The position numbers were made by a program, and so were the translations under genes. Under the pieces are notes generated by a model. The model saw nothing but the letters and a program-made list of their open reading frames with translations. It ran no database searches and had not been told where the DNA came from. DNA of 44,885 bases from Candidatus Omnitrophota bacterium (lineage in GTDB: Bacteria > Omnitrophota > Gorgyraeia > 2-01-FULL-45-10): the NCBI GenBank assembly GCA_903843285.1, contig CAIMPC010000039.1:1-44885 (forward strand), in the 5' to 3' direction. Every line of letters starts with the position of its first letter. Position 1 is the first letter of the stretch. Below, one piece after another: positions 34,638 to 43,441 of this stretch.

Positions 34638-34665
34638 TAATAAGCTATATTAAGGAATATATGCG

Positions 34666-35532
34666 ATGAAAATATATTTGGATGGAAAATTAGTCGATAA
34701 GGATAAGGCCGTTATATCGGTCTTTGACCATGGCCTTCTATATGGGGATGGTGTTTTTGAGGGCATCCGTTCTTATAATAATCTGATATTCAGGATGAAA
34801 GAGCATATAGACAGGCTATACAGATCTGCCGATGCGATTGGGCTTAAGATTCCATTGACAAAGACTGAGATGATCGAGGCAACTATCAATACAGTCAAGG
34901 CCAACGGCTTAAGCGACAGCTATATCAGGCTTGTTGTTACGAGGGGTACCGGTGATTTGGGGCTTGATCCCAGAAAGTGCAAAAAGGCCACTATATTTAT
35001 TATCGCAGGCAAGATTTCTCTATACCCCGAAGAGTACTATAAAAAAGGGCTTGCTATAATTACGGCGACCACCAGGCGAAATATTCCTCAAGCTTTGGAT
35101 CCCAGGATAAAGAGCCTGAATTATCTTAACAATATACTTGCTAAGATAGATGCAATTAAATCGGGCACGGAGGAAGCGATAATGCTTACGCATGAAGGCT
35201 ACGTCGCTGAATGCACGGGGGACAATATATTTATCGTTAAGAAGGGAGCGCTTCTTACTCCCCCTGTCAGTGTTGGCGCGCTCGAGGGAATAACTCGCGA
35301 TGCCGTTATGCATCTGGCTAAAAAAATGGATATACCGTTTCGCGATAAGATGCTTAGAATGGAAGATCTTTATGACGCGGACGAAGTATTTCTCACCGGC
35401 ACCGCAGCTGAGATTATACCGGTGATAGCCATAGATGATCGTAAAATTGCTGCTGGATTGCCGGGGGATTATACTCTTACATTAATGAAAGAGTTTAAGA
35501 AGCTAACTAAATCCGATGGCGTTAAATATTGA
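34666..35532 (+). CDS. ilvE: branched-chain amino acid aminotransferase (class IV PLP enzyme)
   Basis: A 288-residue fold-type IV PLP enzyme interconverting branched-chain amino acids and 2-oxo acids. FDHGLLYGDGVFEGIRSYN near residue 20 is the family signature. The PLP lysine is in IKSLNYLNN (about residue 146), and the phosphate-binding GITRDAVMHLAK and TGTAAEIIPV segments are present. D-amino-acid transaminase and aminodeoxychorismate lyase share the fold; the YDADEVFLTGTAAEI pattern and length favour IlvE. It is 14 bases upstream of mcsA, but a functional link is not obvious. Confidence 0.85.
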   Translation: MKIYLDGKLVDKDKAVISVFDHGLLYGDGVFEGIRSYNNLIFRMKEHIDRLYRSADAIGLKIPLTKTEMIEATINTVKANGLSDSYIRLVVTRGTGDLGLDPRKCKKATIFIIAGKISLYPEEYYKKGLAIITATTRRNIPQALDPRIKSLNYLNNILAKIDAIKSGTEEAIMLTHEGYVAECTGDNIFIVKKGALLTPPVSVGALEGITRDAVMHLAKKMDIPFRDKMLRMEDLYDADEVFLTGTAAEIIPVIAIDDRKIAAGLPGDYTLTLMKEFKKLTKSDGVKY

Positions 35533-35546
35533 TTAGAGGCTGATAT

Positions 35547-36062
35547 ATGCGTTGCGACGTATGCAGTACCAATGAAGCTACCGTCCACCTTACTGAGATA
35601 GTGAATGACAAGATAACGAAGCTCCATCTCTGCGAGTCCTGTGCCAAAGAGAAGGGTGAAGAGATGGAGGGGCACTTCGGGATGAGCGATCTTCTGGCGG
35701 GGCTTGCCGATCTGGGCGCAAACTTGGAGCCGGATGCGGCGAATAACGTTAAATGCCCTACGTGCAGATTCACTTATAACGATTTTAAAAAGGTCGGCAG
35801 GCTGGGATGCGGAGACTGTTACGAGGCATTTAAGAAGCAATTAGATCCACTTTTAAAAAGGATACATGGCGCAAATCGTCACACAGGAAAGGTTCCTTTA
35901 ATGGCAGGAAATACCGTAAAAGAGAACAGGACGCTTCAGGATATAAGGACGCGGCTCGAGAAGGCGATAATGGCCGAGGAATTTGAGGAGGCCGCTAAGC
36001 TGAGAGATGCCTTGAGAGAATTACAAAATAAGCGGACCTCCGATAGTAATGACAATAAATGA
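35547..36062 (+). CDS. mcsA: McsA, activator of the protein arginine kinase
   Basis: A 171-residue protein with two zinc-binding cysteine modules (MRCDVCSTNEA with CESCAKEKG; CPTCRFTYNDF with GCGDCYEAF) and a C-terminal UVR motif (LEKAIMAEEFEEAAKLRDAL). This is the McsA layout: zinc fingers bind McsB, and the UVR motif resembles UvrB/ClpC interaction helices. It overlaps mcsB by 14 bases. The usual neighbour ctsR, the repressor of this operon in Bacillus, is absent; ilvE occupies the upstream position. Confidence 0.92.
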   Translation: MRCDVCSTNEATVHLTEIVNDKITKLHLCESCAKEKGEEMEGHFGMSDLLAGLADLGANLEPDAANNVKCPTCRFTYNDFKKVGRLGCGDCYEAFKKQLDPLLKRIHGANRHTGKVPLMAGNTVKENRTLQDIRTRLEKAIMAEEFEEAAKLRDALRELQNKRTSDSNDNK

Positions 36063-37095
36063 TCTTCTGAAGCAGGATAGTGAATGGCTTAGGTGTACGG
36101 GCCCCAACGCTGACATCGTTATGTCATCGCGTACTCGTCTTGCGCGTAATATAGAGAAGATGCCGTTTTCAAACAGGGCAAATAAAGCTCAGCTCGAGAA
36201 TACGCTCTGTCAAGTTAGGGACGCCGCTCTTTCTACGAACTTTCTTAAGAATGCCACCTTCTTCAGGCTTAATGATTTGAGCGAGATAGATAGGTTGTTT
36301 CTGGTGGAGAGACACCTGATGAGTCCGGAGCATGCCAATAACGTGGAATATAAGGGACTTATTGTAGATCCGAAAGAGATCGTGAGCGTTATGATTAATG
36401 AGGAGGATCATCTTCGAATACAGGTATTGCAGTCCGGTTTAAACTTACGCGAAAGCTGGAGGATAATGGATGAGATCGATACGGCGTTCTCGAAAAAATT
36501 GCCCTATGCGTACTCATCGAAATGGGGATACCTGACAGCGTGCCCTACAAACTCCGGAACAGGCTTGCGCGGATCTGTGATGTTACATCTGCCGGCGCTG
36601 GTATTCTCCGGCCAGATCAACAAAATATTGCAAGCGATAGCGAAGCTTGGCCTGAATGTTAGAGGATTCTATGGAGAGGGGACTGAGGCGGCCGGTAATA
36701 TGTTTCAGGTATCGAACCAGGCATCAATGGGAATGACCGAGGACGATATAATCGACAGTATCAATAAGATAATTAATCAGACGATTCAGAGGGAGGAATC
36801 GACCAGAAACTCCCTGCTGTTTAAGAACAAGGAAGCACTTGCGGATCGCGTTTCCAGGGCATACGGAACATTGAAAAGCGCGCACATTATCTCCAGCAAT
36901 GAGACGATAACGCTCCTTTCATCCATACGCCTCGGCGTAGATCTGGGTGTGTTAAAAAGTCTGGACAGGAGGATAGTAAACGAACTATTCATTCTGACTC
37001 AACCGGCGCATCTGCAGAAGTTGGAAGGCCATGCGCTTAGCTCAAGTGAGCGTGACGTAAAACGTGCAGATCTTATTCGTGAAAAGATAAGGTAG
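36049..37095 (+). CDS. mcsB: protein arginine kinase McsB
   Basis: A 348-residue phosphagen-kinase-fold protein. It phosphorylates arginine residues, marking proteins for ClpCP. The MSSRTRLARNI start segment binds nucleotide, INEEDHLRIQ is the conserved substrate loop, and the catalytic-cysteine motif is ACPTNSGTGLRGSVMLHLPA. Conservation of these elements suggests an active enzyme, slightly shorter than Bacillus McsB (about 363). It is followed by a palindromic repeat and then clpC, its functional partner. Confidence 0.94.
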   Translation: MTINDLLKQDSEWLRCTGPNADIVMSSRTRLARNIEKMPFSNRANKAQLENTLCQVRDAALSTNFLKNATFFRLNDLSEIDRLFLVERHLMSPEHANNVEYKGLIVDPKEIVSVMINEEDHLRIQVLQSGLNLRESWRIMDEIDTAFSKKLPYAYSSKWGYLTACPTNSGTGLRGSVMLHLPALVFSGQINKILQAIAKLGLNVRGFYGEGTEAAGNMFQVSNQASMGMTEDDIIDSINKIINQTIQREESTRNSLLFKNKEALADRVSRAYGTLKSAHIISSNETITLLSSIRLGVDLGVLKSLDRRIVNELFILTQPAHLQKLEGHALSSSERDVKRADLIREKIR

Positions 37096-37109
37096 TTAAT
37101 ATCGCTTAT

Positions 37110-37208
37110 GTCCACCCTTCGTCATTCTGAGGAGGCTATATTTATGTACCGACGAAGAATCTAAAAACGAGATCCTTCGGTTACGCCTCAGGATGACGTA
37201 ATTTGGAC
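37110..37208. repeat. dispersed palindromic MITE-like repeat, copy 4
   Basis: Inner arms CGTCATTCTGAGG (37120-37132) and CCTCAGGATGACG (37186-37198) are inverted with one mismatch, with the hairpin GAAGAATCT/AGATCCTTC between them and a short outer GTCCA/TGGAC pair. It is closest to copy 1. It lies in the mcsB-clpC gap. Confidence 0.82.
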
Positions 37209-37238
37209 GATAGTGAAATGATTTATCAAGGAGATAAA

Positions 37239-39668
37239 ATGCCGATGTTTAATCGATTTACCGAAAGAGCCAGGAAGGTGATACTTTTAGCTAAGGAAGA
37301 AGCTAAAAGATTTAATCATGACTACATAGGAACCGAACATATACTGCTAGGATTGGTGCGGGAGGGAGAAGGAGTTGCCGCTGCTGTACTCGCGAGTTTT
37401 GGGTTAAGTCCGGACAAGATCAGGATAGAGGTCGAAAAGCTGGTTCAGCCCGGTCCGGCGACTGTCGTTTCAGGGGATCTGCCGTTTACCCCTAAGGCAA
37501 AGAAAGTAATTGAGCTTGCTATCGATGAAGCCAGGGCGCTAGGCCATAATTACATTGGTACGGAACATTTACTTCTCGGACTAATCAGAGAAGGCGAGGG
37601 GGTCGCGTCTCAGGTTCTGATGAATATGGGGCTTGAGCTTGAGAAGGTCAGGGAAGAGGTTATGAATTTATTGGGTTCAGAGGTCCCGGGTTATGAGATG
37701 GGACAAAAAACATCACAGGCTAAGACTCCGGCTCTCGATGCGTTCGGCAGAGATCTTACTAAATTAGCCAAGGAGGATAAGCTCGACCCGGTAATAGGAC
37801 GAAAAAATGAGATAGAGCGCGTGGTACAGATACTCTCTCGCCGCACAAAGAATAATCCCGTTCTTCTCGGCGAGGCCGGCGTGGGAAAGACGGCTATAGT
37901 CGAAGGCCTTGCGTTGAAGATAATAGCCAACGAAGTCCCTGAGACCCTTAAGGATCGGCGAATTATTATTCTGGATCTTGCTCTGATGGTTGCCGGAACG
38001 AAGTATAGGGGGCAGTTTGAGGAGAGGATTAAGGCAGTAATGGACGAGATAAAGCGTTCGAAGGACATAATAATATTCATAGATGAGCTACATACGCTCG
38101 TCGGAGCCGGAGGGGCTGAGGGCGCTATAGACGCATCTAATATTATGAAGCCCGCATTGTCGCGCGGCGAGATACAGTGTATCGGTGCTACTACGCTTGA
38201 TGAGTATCGGAAACACATCGAAAAGGACGCGGCTCTCGAAAGGCGGTTCCAGACTATAATGGTCGAGCCGCCCAGCGTGATTGAAGGCATAGAGATTCTG
38301 AAAGGCCTTCGTGACAGGTATGAAGCCCATCATCGCGTAAAGTTTACGGACGAGGCAGTTGAAGCGGCTGTCAAGCTCTCTGACAGATACATAAGCGGTA
38401 GATATCTACCAGATAAGGCTATTGATTTAATGGACGAAGCCGGAGCAAGGGCACGCCTTTCTGTTATGACGGCACCACCGGATCTAAGAAATATCGAAGA
38501 AAAGGCCGAGAAGGTGAGGCAGGAAAAAGAGTCTGCTGTTAAGAACCAGGACTTTGAGAAGGCGGCCAAGTTCAGGGATGACGAGCGTAAAATCAAGGAC
38601 GAACTTAATAAGACGAAGAGAGAGTGGAAGGAATCTAAGGGAAAGTTTGAGCCGAAGGTTACCGGTGACGACATAGCCGTTATAGTTTCTAAGATAACAG
38701 GTATACCTATAGTGAGGATGGAAGAGAAGGAACAAGATAAGCTGCTGAAGATGGAAGATTCTCTTCACAAACGGGTGATAGGCCAGGATGAGGCTATATC
38801 TGCGATTGCCCACGCGGTAAGGCGTTCACGGGCGGGGATTAAGGATCCGAGACGACCTATAGGCTCATTTGTTTTTCTGGGTCCGACAGGCGTCGGCAAG
38901 ACGTTAGTCGCCCGAGCCCTTGCAGAGTTTATGTTCGGGGACGAGGACGCCATTATACAAATCGACATGTCAGAATATATGGAGAAGTTCAATATCTCGA
39001 GACTGGTGGGTGCGCCTCCCGGGTACGTTGGCTATGAAGAGGGCGGACAGCTTACGGAAAAAGTCAGAAGAAGGCCATATTCAGTAGTGCTTCTGGATGA
39101 GATCGAGAAGGCACATGTGGATGTCTTTAATCTGCTTCTGCAGATGCTCGAGGAGGGACGCCTTACCGATTCCTTCGGCAGAAAAGTGGATTTTAAAAAC
39201 ACCATTATAATAATGACCTCTAATATCGGTGCGGAGATGCTGAAGAAACAGGGCTCCATAGGATTTAAGTCGACTGCCGAGGAGGTTACGTATCAGTCCA
39301 TGAAGGAGAGACTGCTCGATGAAGTTAAGAGGACGTTTAAGCCGGAGTTTCTAAATAGGGTGGATGATATAATCGTCTTCAGGTCGCTTACCAAAGATGA
39401 TCTGGATCGGATAGTGGAGCTCGAGGTAAAGGATGTCGAAGCGCGTCTTAAAGACCAGAATATATATCTCGAGCTTACAAAGGAAGCTAAAGATTTCCTT
39501 TCGGAAAAGGGGTTCGATAAGAGTCTCGGTGCTCGTCCCCTGAAGAGGACTATACAGCGTTTTCTGGAAGATCCGATGGCTGAAGAGATAATCAAAGGGA
39601 CGTTCAAAAAAGGCGGTGTAGTCAAAGTAACCGCTAAAGTGGACCATCTGGAATTCAACCTGGCCTAG
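37239..39668 (+). CDS. clpC: ATP-dependent Clp protease ATPase subunit ClpC
   Basis: An 809-residue Hsp100 unfoldase feeding ClpP. A double Clp N-domain (residues 1-145, [19 protein letters not shown] and its repeat from [19 protein letters not shown]), first AAA+ module (Walker [14 protein letters not shown], Walker [14 protein letters not shown]), a short middle domain with UVR motif ([20 protein letters not shown]) and a second AAA+ module ([25 protein letters not shown]) are visible. The GSIGF loop is the ClpP-docking site. The UVR-bearing linker marks ClpC rather than ClpB or ClpA. ATG 37239 follows AAGGAG by 5 bases. Downstream of mcsA-mcsB, it completes the arginine-phosphorylation degradation pathway. 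Confidence 0.95.
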   Translation: MPMFNRFTERARKVILLAKEEAKRFNHDYIGTEHILLGLVREGEGVAAAVLASFGLSPDKIRIEVEKLVQPGPATVVSGDLPFTPKAKKVIELAIDEARALGHNYIGTEHLLLGLIREGEGVASQVLMNMGLELEKVREEVMNLLGSEVPGYEMGQKTSQAKTPALDAFGRDLTKLAKEDKLDPVIGRKNEIERVVQILSRRTKNNPVLLGEAGVGKTAIVEGLALKIIANEVPETLKDRRIIILDLALMVAGTKYRGQFEERIKAVMDEIKRSKDIIIFIDELHTLVGAGGAEGAIDASNIMKPALSRGEIQCIGATTLDEYRKHIEKDAALERRFQTIMVEPPSVIEGIEILKGLRDRYEAHHRVKFTDEAVEAAVKLSDRYISGRYLPDKAIDLMDEAGARARLSVMTAPPDLRNIEEKAEKVRQEKESAVKNQDFEKAAKFRDDERKIKDELNKTKREWKESKGKFEPKVTGDDIAVIVSKITGIPIVRMEEKEQDKLLKMEDSLHKRVIGQDEAISAIAHAVRRSRAGIKDPRRPIGSFVFLGPTGVGKTLVARALAEFMFGDEDAIIQIDMSEYMEKFNISRLVGAPPGYVGYEEGGQLTEKVRRRPYSVVLLDEIEKAHVDVFNLLLQMLEEGRLTDSFGRKVDFKNTIIIMTSNIGAEMLKKQGSIGFKSTAEEVTYQSMKERLLDEVKRTFKPEFLNRVDDIIVFRSLTKDDLDRIVELEVKDVEARLKDQNIYLELTKEAKDFLSEKGFDKSLGARPLKRTIQRFLEDPMAEEIIKGTFKKGGVVKVTAKVDHLEFNLA

Positions 39669-39682
39669 CGACAAAAGGACCG

Positions 39683-41146
39683 ATGCGCCACATAAGGACC
39701 AGAAGGCGATTTAAAGTAATACTAATATTGCTCTTTATCATGTGCCTAACAGTATTTCTGGAAAACAGGATCGAGGATCTGGTTCCCCAGCTTAAGAGTC
39801 TGGCGGAGGCAAAGGTCGAAGATGCGCTCGGCGGAAAAGTCAATTTCACTATAGGCTCGATAGATGGCGGAATAATTCATCCGATAGTGCTGAACGACAT
39901 ACGTGTAAGCCAAAGAGACGTATCTCAGCTGACCCAGAGTCTGGTGATAGATAGCATACGAACAAACTATTATGCGAAGGATATTATTAACGCCATAGTC
40001 GGTTCGGCGCTGCCGCCGCTTCTGAATAAGAACTCGAGCGCTTACATCAACTTCTCTGTGAAGAGCGGAGAGATAAGAGGGTTCATTGGGGTGCTTGGAG
40101 ATTTAAGCGATTCAAAGATCGACGGCTATTTGATGCTGTTTAACAGGGGCAGGATAAATTTCAGCGGCCATACTAAAGATGGGAAATTTGACTTCGAGGT
40201 TAGTCCTGACGGGCATGACATGGGCTCAGTAAGATTGTCCGGAGCTCTTTCCCAGGCAGATGTTTTTAAAGTCGACCTTAAGCTCAATCATCTTAAGCTG
40301 TCCGGATATGATATCGATTGCAGTGCGGTGATGAAGAATGAGCTTATTAACGTTTCAGATGCCCCGGGTCAGAAGCGATTGGAAGGCAAATTTGAAACCG
40401 AGAGGCTAAAGCTGAACTATAAACCGTTCGTCGATATGAAGGTGGCTTATAAATTGACACGGGATTTGATCGAAGTAAACAGTTTAAGCCTGGGAGAAAT
40501 AGTTAAGGCTTACGGTAGTATTTCGTTAAAGGAACCCAGAAAAATTGATATTACGCTATTATCTAACAATGTCAGTTTAAGCTGGCTTCTATTGACGTTG
40601 GGGTGTAATGACGCAACATCAATTTTGACCGGCACGATGAGCGGTAAATTTAAATTCACAGGCCTCATGCAGAAGGTGAATATGAATTCCACTTTCGACA
40701 TAAGGGGAGGGACTATCGGGCCATTGAGTTTTGATTATATGACGGCGACACTTAAAGGCGAATGGCCTTTTCTTAAGATAGAGGATTCGAGAATAACCAG
40801 AAATAGTGGATATCTTTCTGTCACCGGTGAGCTTGATTTGAGACACGCGGGTAAGAGCAATATGTTCGACCGTCTTAAGCTGGTGACAGATGATACGGCG
40901 ATCACCTGGGATGAGTGGAACTCGAGACAAGGCAAGGATGTTACAGAACTGAGCATGAAGAAGAACATAGTCGGGCAATTCGGATTCGGATATAAAAAGT
41001 TTGTTAAAGAGGATAGGATAGACGAGAGTCTCAGAGACTCCGATGAAGTTCATTTCGATTACAACCTGCAGGCCAATGACAGCCTGAAGGTGAAAGTAGC
41101 TCAGGATAACGATTTTTTCGGTTTTGAGCATAAGGATAAATTTTAG
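39683..41146 (+). CDS. AsmA/TamB-like envelope protein in the mla operon
   Basis: A 487-residue protein with an N-terminal signal anchor (residues about 10-26, FKVILILLFIMCLTVFL) and a long beta-strand-rich periplasmic part. The VNFTIGSIDGGIIHPIVLNDIRVS segment is typical of AsmA/TamB-type N-termini, and repeating short amphipathic strands (GKFDFEVSPDG, KIDITLLSNNVSLSWLL, GTMSGKFKFTGLM) resemble these lipid-bridging proteins. It ends in an acidic, strand-rich region where TamB would have its C-terminal domain. The stop codon directly abuts the mlaE start, so a role in glycerophospholipid transport with MlaEFD is likely. Identification is by pattern and context. Confidence 0.6.
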   Translation: MRHIRTRRRFKVILILLFIMCLTVFLENRIEDLVPQLKSLAEAKVEDALGGKVNFTIGSIDGGIIHPIVLNDIRVSQRDVSQLTQSLVIDSIRTNYYAKDIINAIVGSALPPLLNKNSSAYINFSVKSGEIRGFIGVLGDLSDSKIDGYLMLFNRGRINFSGHTKDGKFDFEVSPDGHDMGSVRLSGALSQADVFKVDLKLNHLKLSGYDIDCSAVMKNELINVSDAPGQKRLEGKFETERLKLNYKPFVDMKVAYKLTRDLIEVNSLSLGEIVKAYGSISLKEPRKIDITLLSNNVSLSWLLLTLGCNDATSILTGTMSGKFKFTGLMQKVNMNSTFDIRGGTIGPLSFDYMTATLKGEWPFLKIEDSRITRNSGYLSVTGELDLRHAGKSNMFDRLKLVTDDTAITWDEWNSRQGKDVTELSMKKNIVGQFGFGYKKFVKEDRIDESLRDSDEVHFDYNLQANDSLKVKVAQDNDFFGFEHKDKF

Positions 41147-41950
41147 ATGAAAAAAATTCTGTCGAAGATAAGAGAGTTTGCCGGTATGCTGGGCCGCAGT
41201 TTTCTGAATATTATAAAGTATGCCGGCGGAGTGGCAATACTTACTGCAACTACTTTATTCTGGGTGCCAATACCGCCTCTCAGGTTTCGTCACATAATCG
41301 AACAGATGTCCAAAATAGGCGTAGACAGCCTTCCGATAGTTTCGATGATAAGCTTATTCACCGGTATGGTGCTGGCTTTGCAGAGCGCATACCAGCTTCA
41401 GCGGTTTGCGGCAGAGATGTATATAGCTTCGCTGGTTGCCTTCTCGATGACGAGGGAGCTTGCACCGGTTCTGACAGCTCTCATAGTTGCCGGGAGGGTC
41501 GGCGCGTCGATCACGGCTGAACTTGGCACGATGAAGGTCACGGAACAGATAGACGCCCTTGAGACGCTTGCGACGAATCCCGTAAAGTATCTGGTGGTGC
41601 CGCGCTTTATGGCGCTTGTGCTTATTGCGCCCATACTTACCATTTATGCAGACTTTATCGGAATTTTAGGCGGCTACACTATAGGCGTCTATAAGCTCGG
41701 CATTTCACATTCGATGTATATGAAAAATACATGGAACCCTCTTAAATATAAAGATATATGGACGGGGCTTATAAAGAGTGTCGTATTTGCGGTAATAATA
41801 TGCATAGTCGCATGCTATGAAGGAATGAAGACCGAGGGTGGTGCCGAAGGCGTCGGACGCGCCACTACCTCAAGCGTCGTAGTAAGTTTCATACTTATAA
41901 TAGCGTCCGATTGTTTTTTGACAGCGCTGTTCTATTTTATAGGAAGGTAG
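41147..41950 (+). CDS. mlaE: MlaE-type ABC transporter permease
   Basis: A 267-residue membrane protein with about five to six hydrophobic segments. The signatures are SLFTGMVLALQSAYQL, FSMTRELAPVLTALIVAGRVG and ITAELGTMKVTEQIDALE, all diagnostic for MlaE/YrbE permeases. It forms the inner-membrane core for lipid movement between inner and outer membranes. It begins on the base after the AsmA-like stop codon. Confidence 0.95.
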   Translation: MKKILSKIREFAGMLGRSFLNIIKYAGGVAILTATTLFWVPIPPLRFRHIIEQMSKIGVDSLPIVSMISLFTGMVLALQSAYQLQRFAAEMYIASLVAFSMTRELAPVLTALIVAGRVGASITAELGTMKVTEQIDALETLATNPVKYLVVPRFMALVLIAPILTIYADFIGILGGYTIGVYKLGISHSMYMKNTWNPLKYKDIWTGLIKSVVFAVIICIVACYEGMKTEGGAEGVGRATTSSVVVSFILIIASDCFLTALFYFIGR

Positions 41951-41959
41951 CCAGATAAT

Positions 41960-42739
41960 ATGATAGAGATAAAAGATCTCCATAGGTCTTTCGACGGCCA
42001 TAAGGTATTAGATGGCGTAAACCTTACGATAAATACCGGTGAGACGACTGTTATAATCGGTCGTTCCGGTTGCGGAAAGAGCGTTTTGTTGAAACATATT
42101 ATAGGGCTTCTTAAGCCGGATTCGGGCCATGTGCTGATAAATGGCAAGGATGTCACAAAGATGGATGAGAAGGAGTTGAGCGCTCTGCGCATGAAATTTG
42201 GTATGCTATTTCAGGGCGCGGCCCTATTCGATTCATTAAATATATTTGAGAATGTTGCGTTCTCTCTTATAGAACACACGACGACCAGCCGTGAGACGAT
42301 GAAAAAAAGGGTTAAGGAATGCTTATCGCTGGTCGGCCTTAAAGATATTGAGGATAAGAAGCCGGCTGAGCTTTCCGGAGGTATGCGTAAGAGGGTGGGG
42401 CTTGCCCGTGCCATAGCCCGCTGGCCGCAGATAATACTTTATGATGAGCCTACGACTGGAGTCGACCCTATAATGGGGGATGCCATTAACGATCTCATAA
42501 TAGAGCTTCATAATAAACTTAAAGTGACGTCGATCGCCGTCACTCACGACATGACCAGTGCCTATAAGATAGCCGATAGGATCGCAATGTTATATAACGG
42601 CAAGATTATTACTGCCGGAACGCCTGATGAAATCAAAGGAACGAAGGACCCGATAGTAAAACAATTTATTACCGGCGCCGGGAAAGGGCCGATAACCGAA
42701 GGCGAAGATTTTAATCATACTATTCAATATTCTAAATAA
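41960..42739 (+). CDS. mlaF: MlaF-type ABC transporter ATPase
   Basis: A 259-residue ATPase with Walker A GRSGCGKSVLLKHI, Q loop in FGMLFQGAALFDSL, signature LSGGMRKRVGLARAI and Walker B IILYDEPTTGVDP. The MRKRVGLARA form and YDEPTTGVDPIMGDAI are typical of MlaF/YrbF. It lies between mlaE and mlaD with 9-15 base gaps. Confidence 0.94.
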   Translation: MIEIKDLHRSFDGHKVLDGVNLTINTGETTVIIGRSGCGKSVLLKHIIGLLKPDSGHVLINGKDVTKMDEKELSALRMKFGMLFQGAALFDSLNIFENVAFSLIEHTTTSRETMKKRVKECLSLVGLKDIEDKKPAELSGGMRKRVGLARAIARWPQIILYDEPTTGVDPIMGDAINDLIIELHNKLKVTSIAVTHDMTSAYKIADRIAMLYNGKIITAGTPDEIKGTKDPIVKQFITGAGKGPITEGEDFNHTIQYSK

Positions 42740-42754
42740 ACCCGGAGGATGATG

Positions 42755-43426
42755 ATGGAGATGCCCAGGACGTTCGAGCTTAAGGTTGGCACATTTATAT
42801 TGGTCGGAATAGCGCTAGGCGTGCTTATAATATTTTCGATCGGCGATATCAATCTGTCCAGAACAGGTTACAACGTATCGATAACATTCGACTTTGCCAG
42901 CGGCTTAGGGCCTGCGGCGCCTGTGAGGCTCGCCGGCGTTGGCGTAGGCAGGGTAGAGAGCGTGCACGTCGTATATAGCGATAAGGATAAGAGGTCGCAT
43001 GCGGATGTGCGCGCCTGGATACAGTCCGACGCTAAACTCGAAGAGGATGTCAGAGTCACGATAAATACCCTGGGACTTCTGGGTGAGAAATATCTGGAGA
43101 TCTATCCGGGGACGCCCGGTAAGCCGTTATTAAAAGAGGGCGCTGTTATCGTGGGACAGGATCCGGTGGTTATGGAGAAGCTCACCGAGAACCTGGTAGA
43201 CCTCTCCACATCTATTACCACTATCGTTAAGCGTCTTGAGCGCGGCGAGGGAACTATAGGTAAACTTCTTGTTGAGGATGGAGTATACAAAGATCTCGGC
43301 GTAATGATGGGTAACTTTAAAGATTTCAGCATGGATTTGAAATCTACAGGCGCTAATTTTAAGGATTTCAGCGATGACCTGAAGAAGCATCCATGGAAAC
43401 TCTTGTCCAGACCAAGGGAAGATTAG
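42755..43426 (+). CDS. mlaD: MlaD-type MCE-domain lipid-binding protein
   Basis: A 223-residue protein with one N-terminal membrane helix (VGTFILVGIALGVLIIFSIG) and an MCE domain (FDFASGLGPAAPVRLAGVGVGRVESV, residues about 45-125). MlaD hexamers form the periplasmic tunnel for phospholipids above MlaE. A C-terminal helical tail with a duplicated KDFSMDL/KDFSDDL-like motif follows. Three in-frame ATGs stand at 42749, 42752 and 42755; GGAGG ends at 42748, so 42755, six bases away, is preferred. No mlaB or mlaC gene follows. Confidence 0.92.
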   Translation: MEMPRTFELKVGTFILVGIALGVLIIFSIGDINLSRTGYNVSITFDFASGLGPAAPVRLAGVGVGRVESVHVVYSDKDKRSHADVRAWIQSDAKLEEDVRVTINTLGLLGEKYLEIYPGTPGKPLLKEGAVIVGQDPVVMEKLTENLVDLSTSITTIVKRLERGEGTIGKLLVEDGVYKDLGVMMGNFKDFSMDLKSTGANFKDFSDDLKKHPWKLLSRPRED

Positions 43427-43441
43427 TTAAGGAGACGAATA

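Noticed and set aside
37203..37238. TTG start of clpC at 37203
   Set aside because: It lies within the palindromic repeat, and ATG 37239 has a good Shine-Dalgarno and begins the conserved N-domain.
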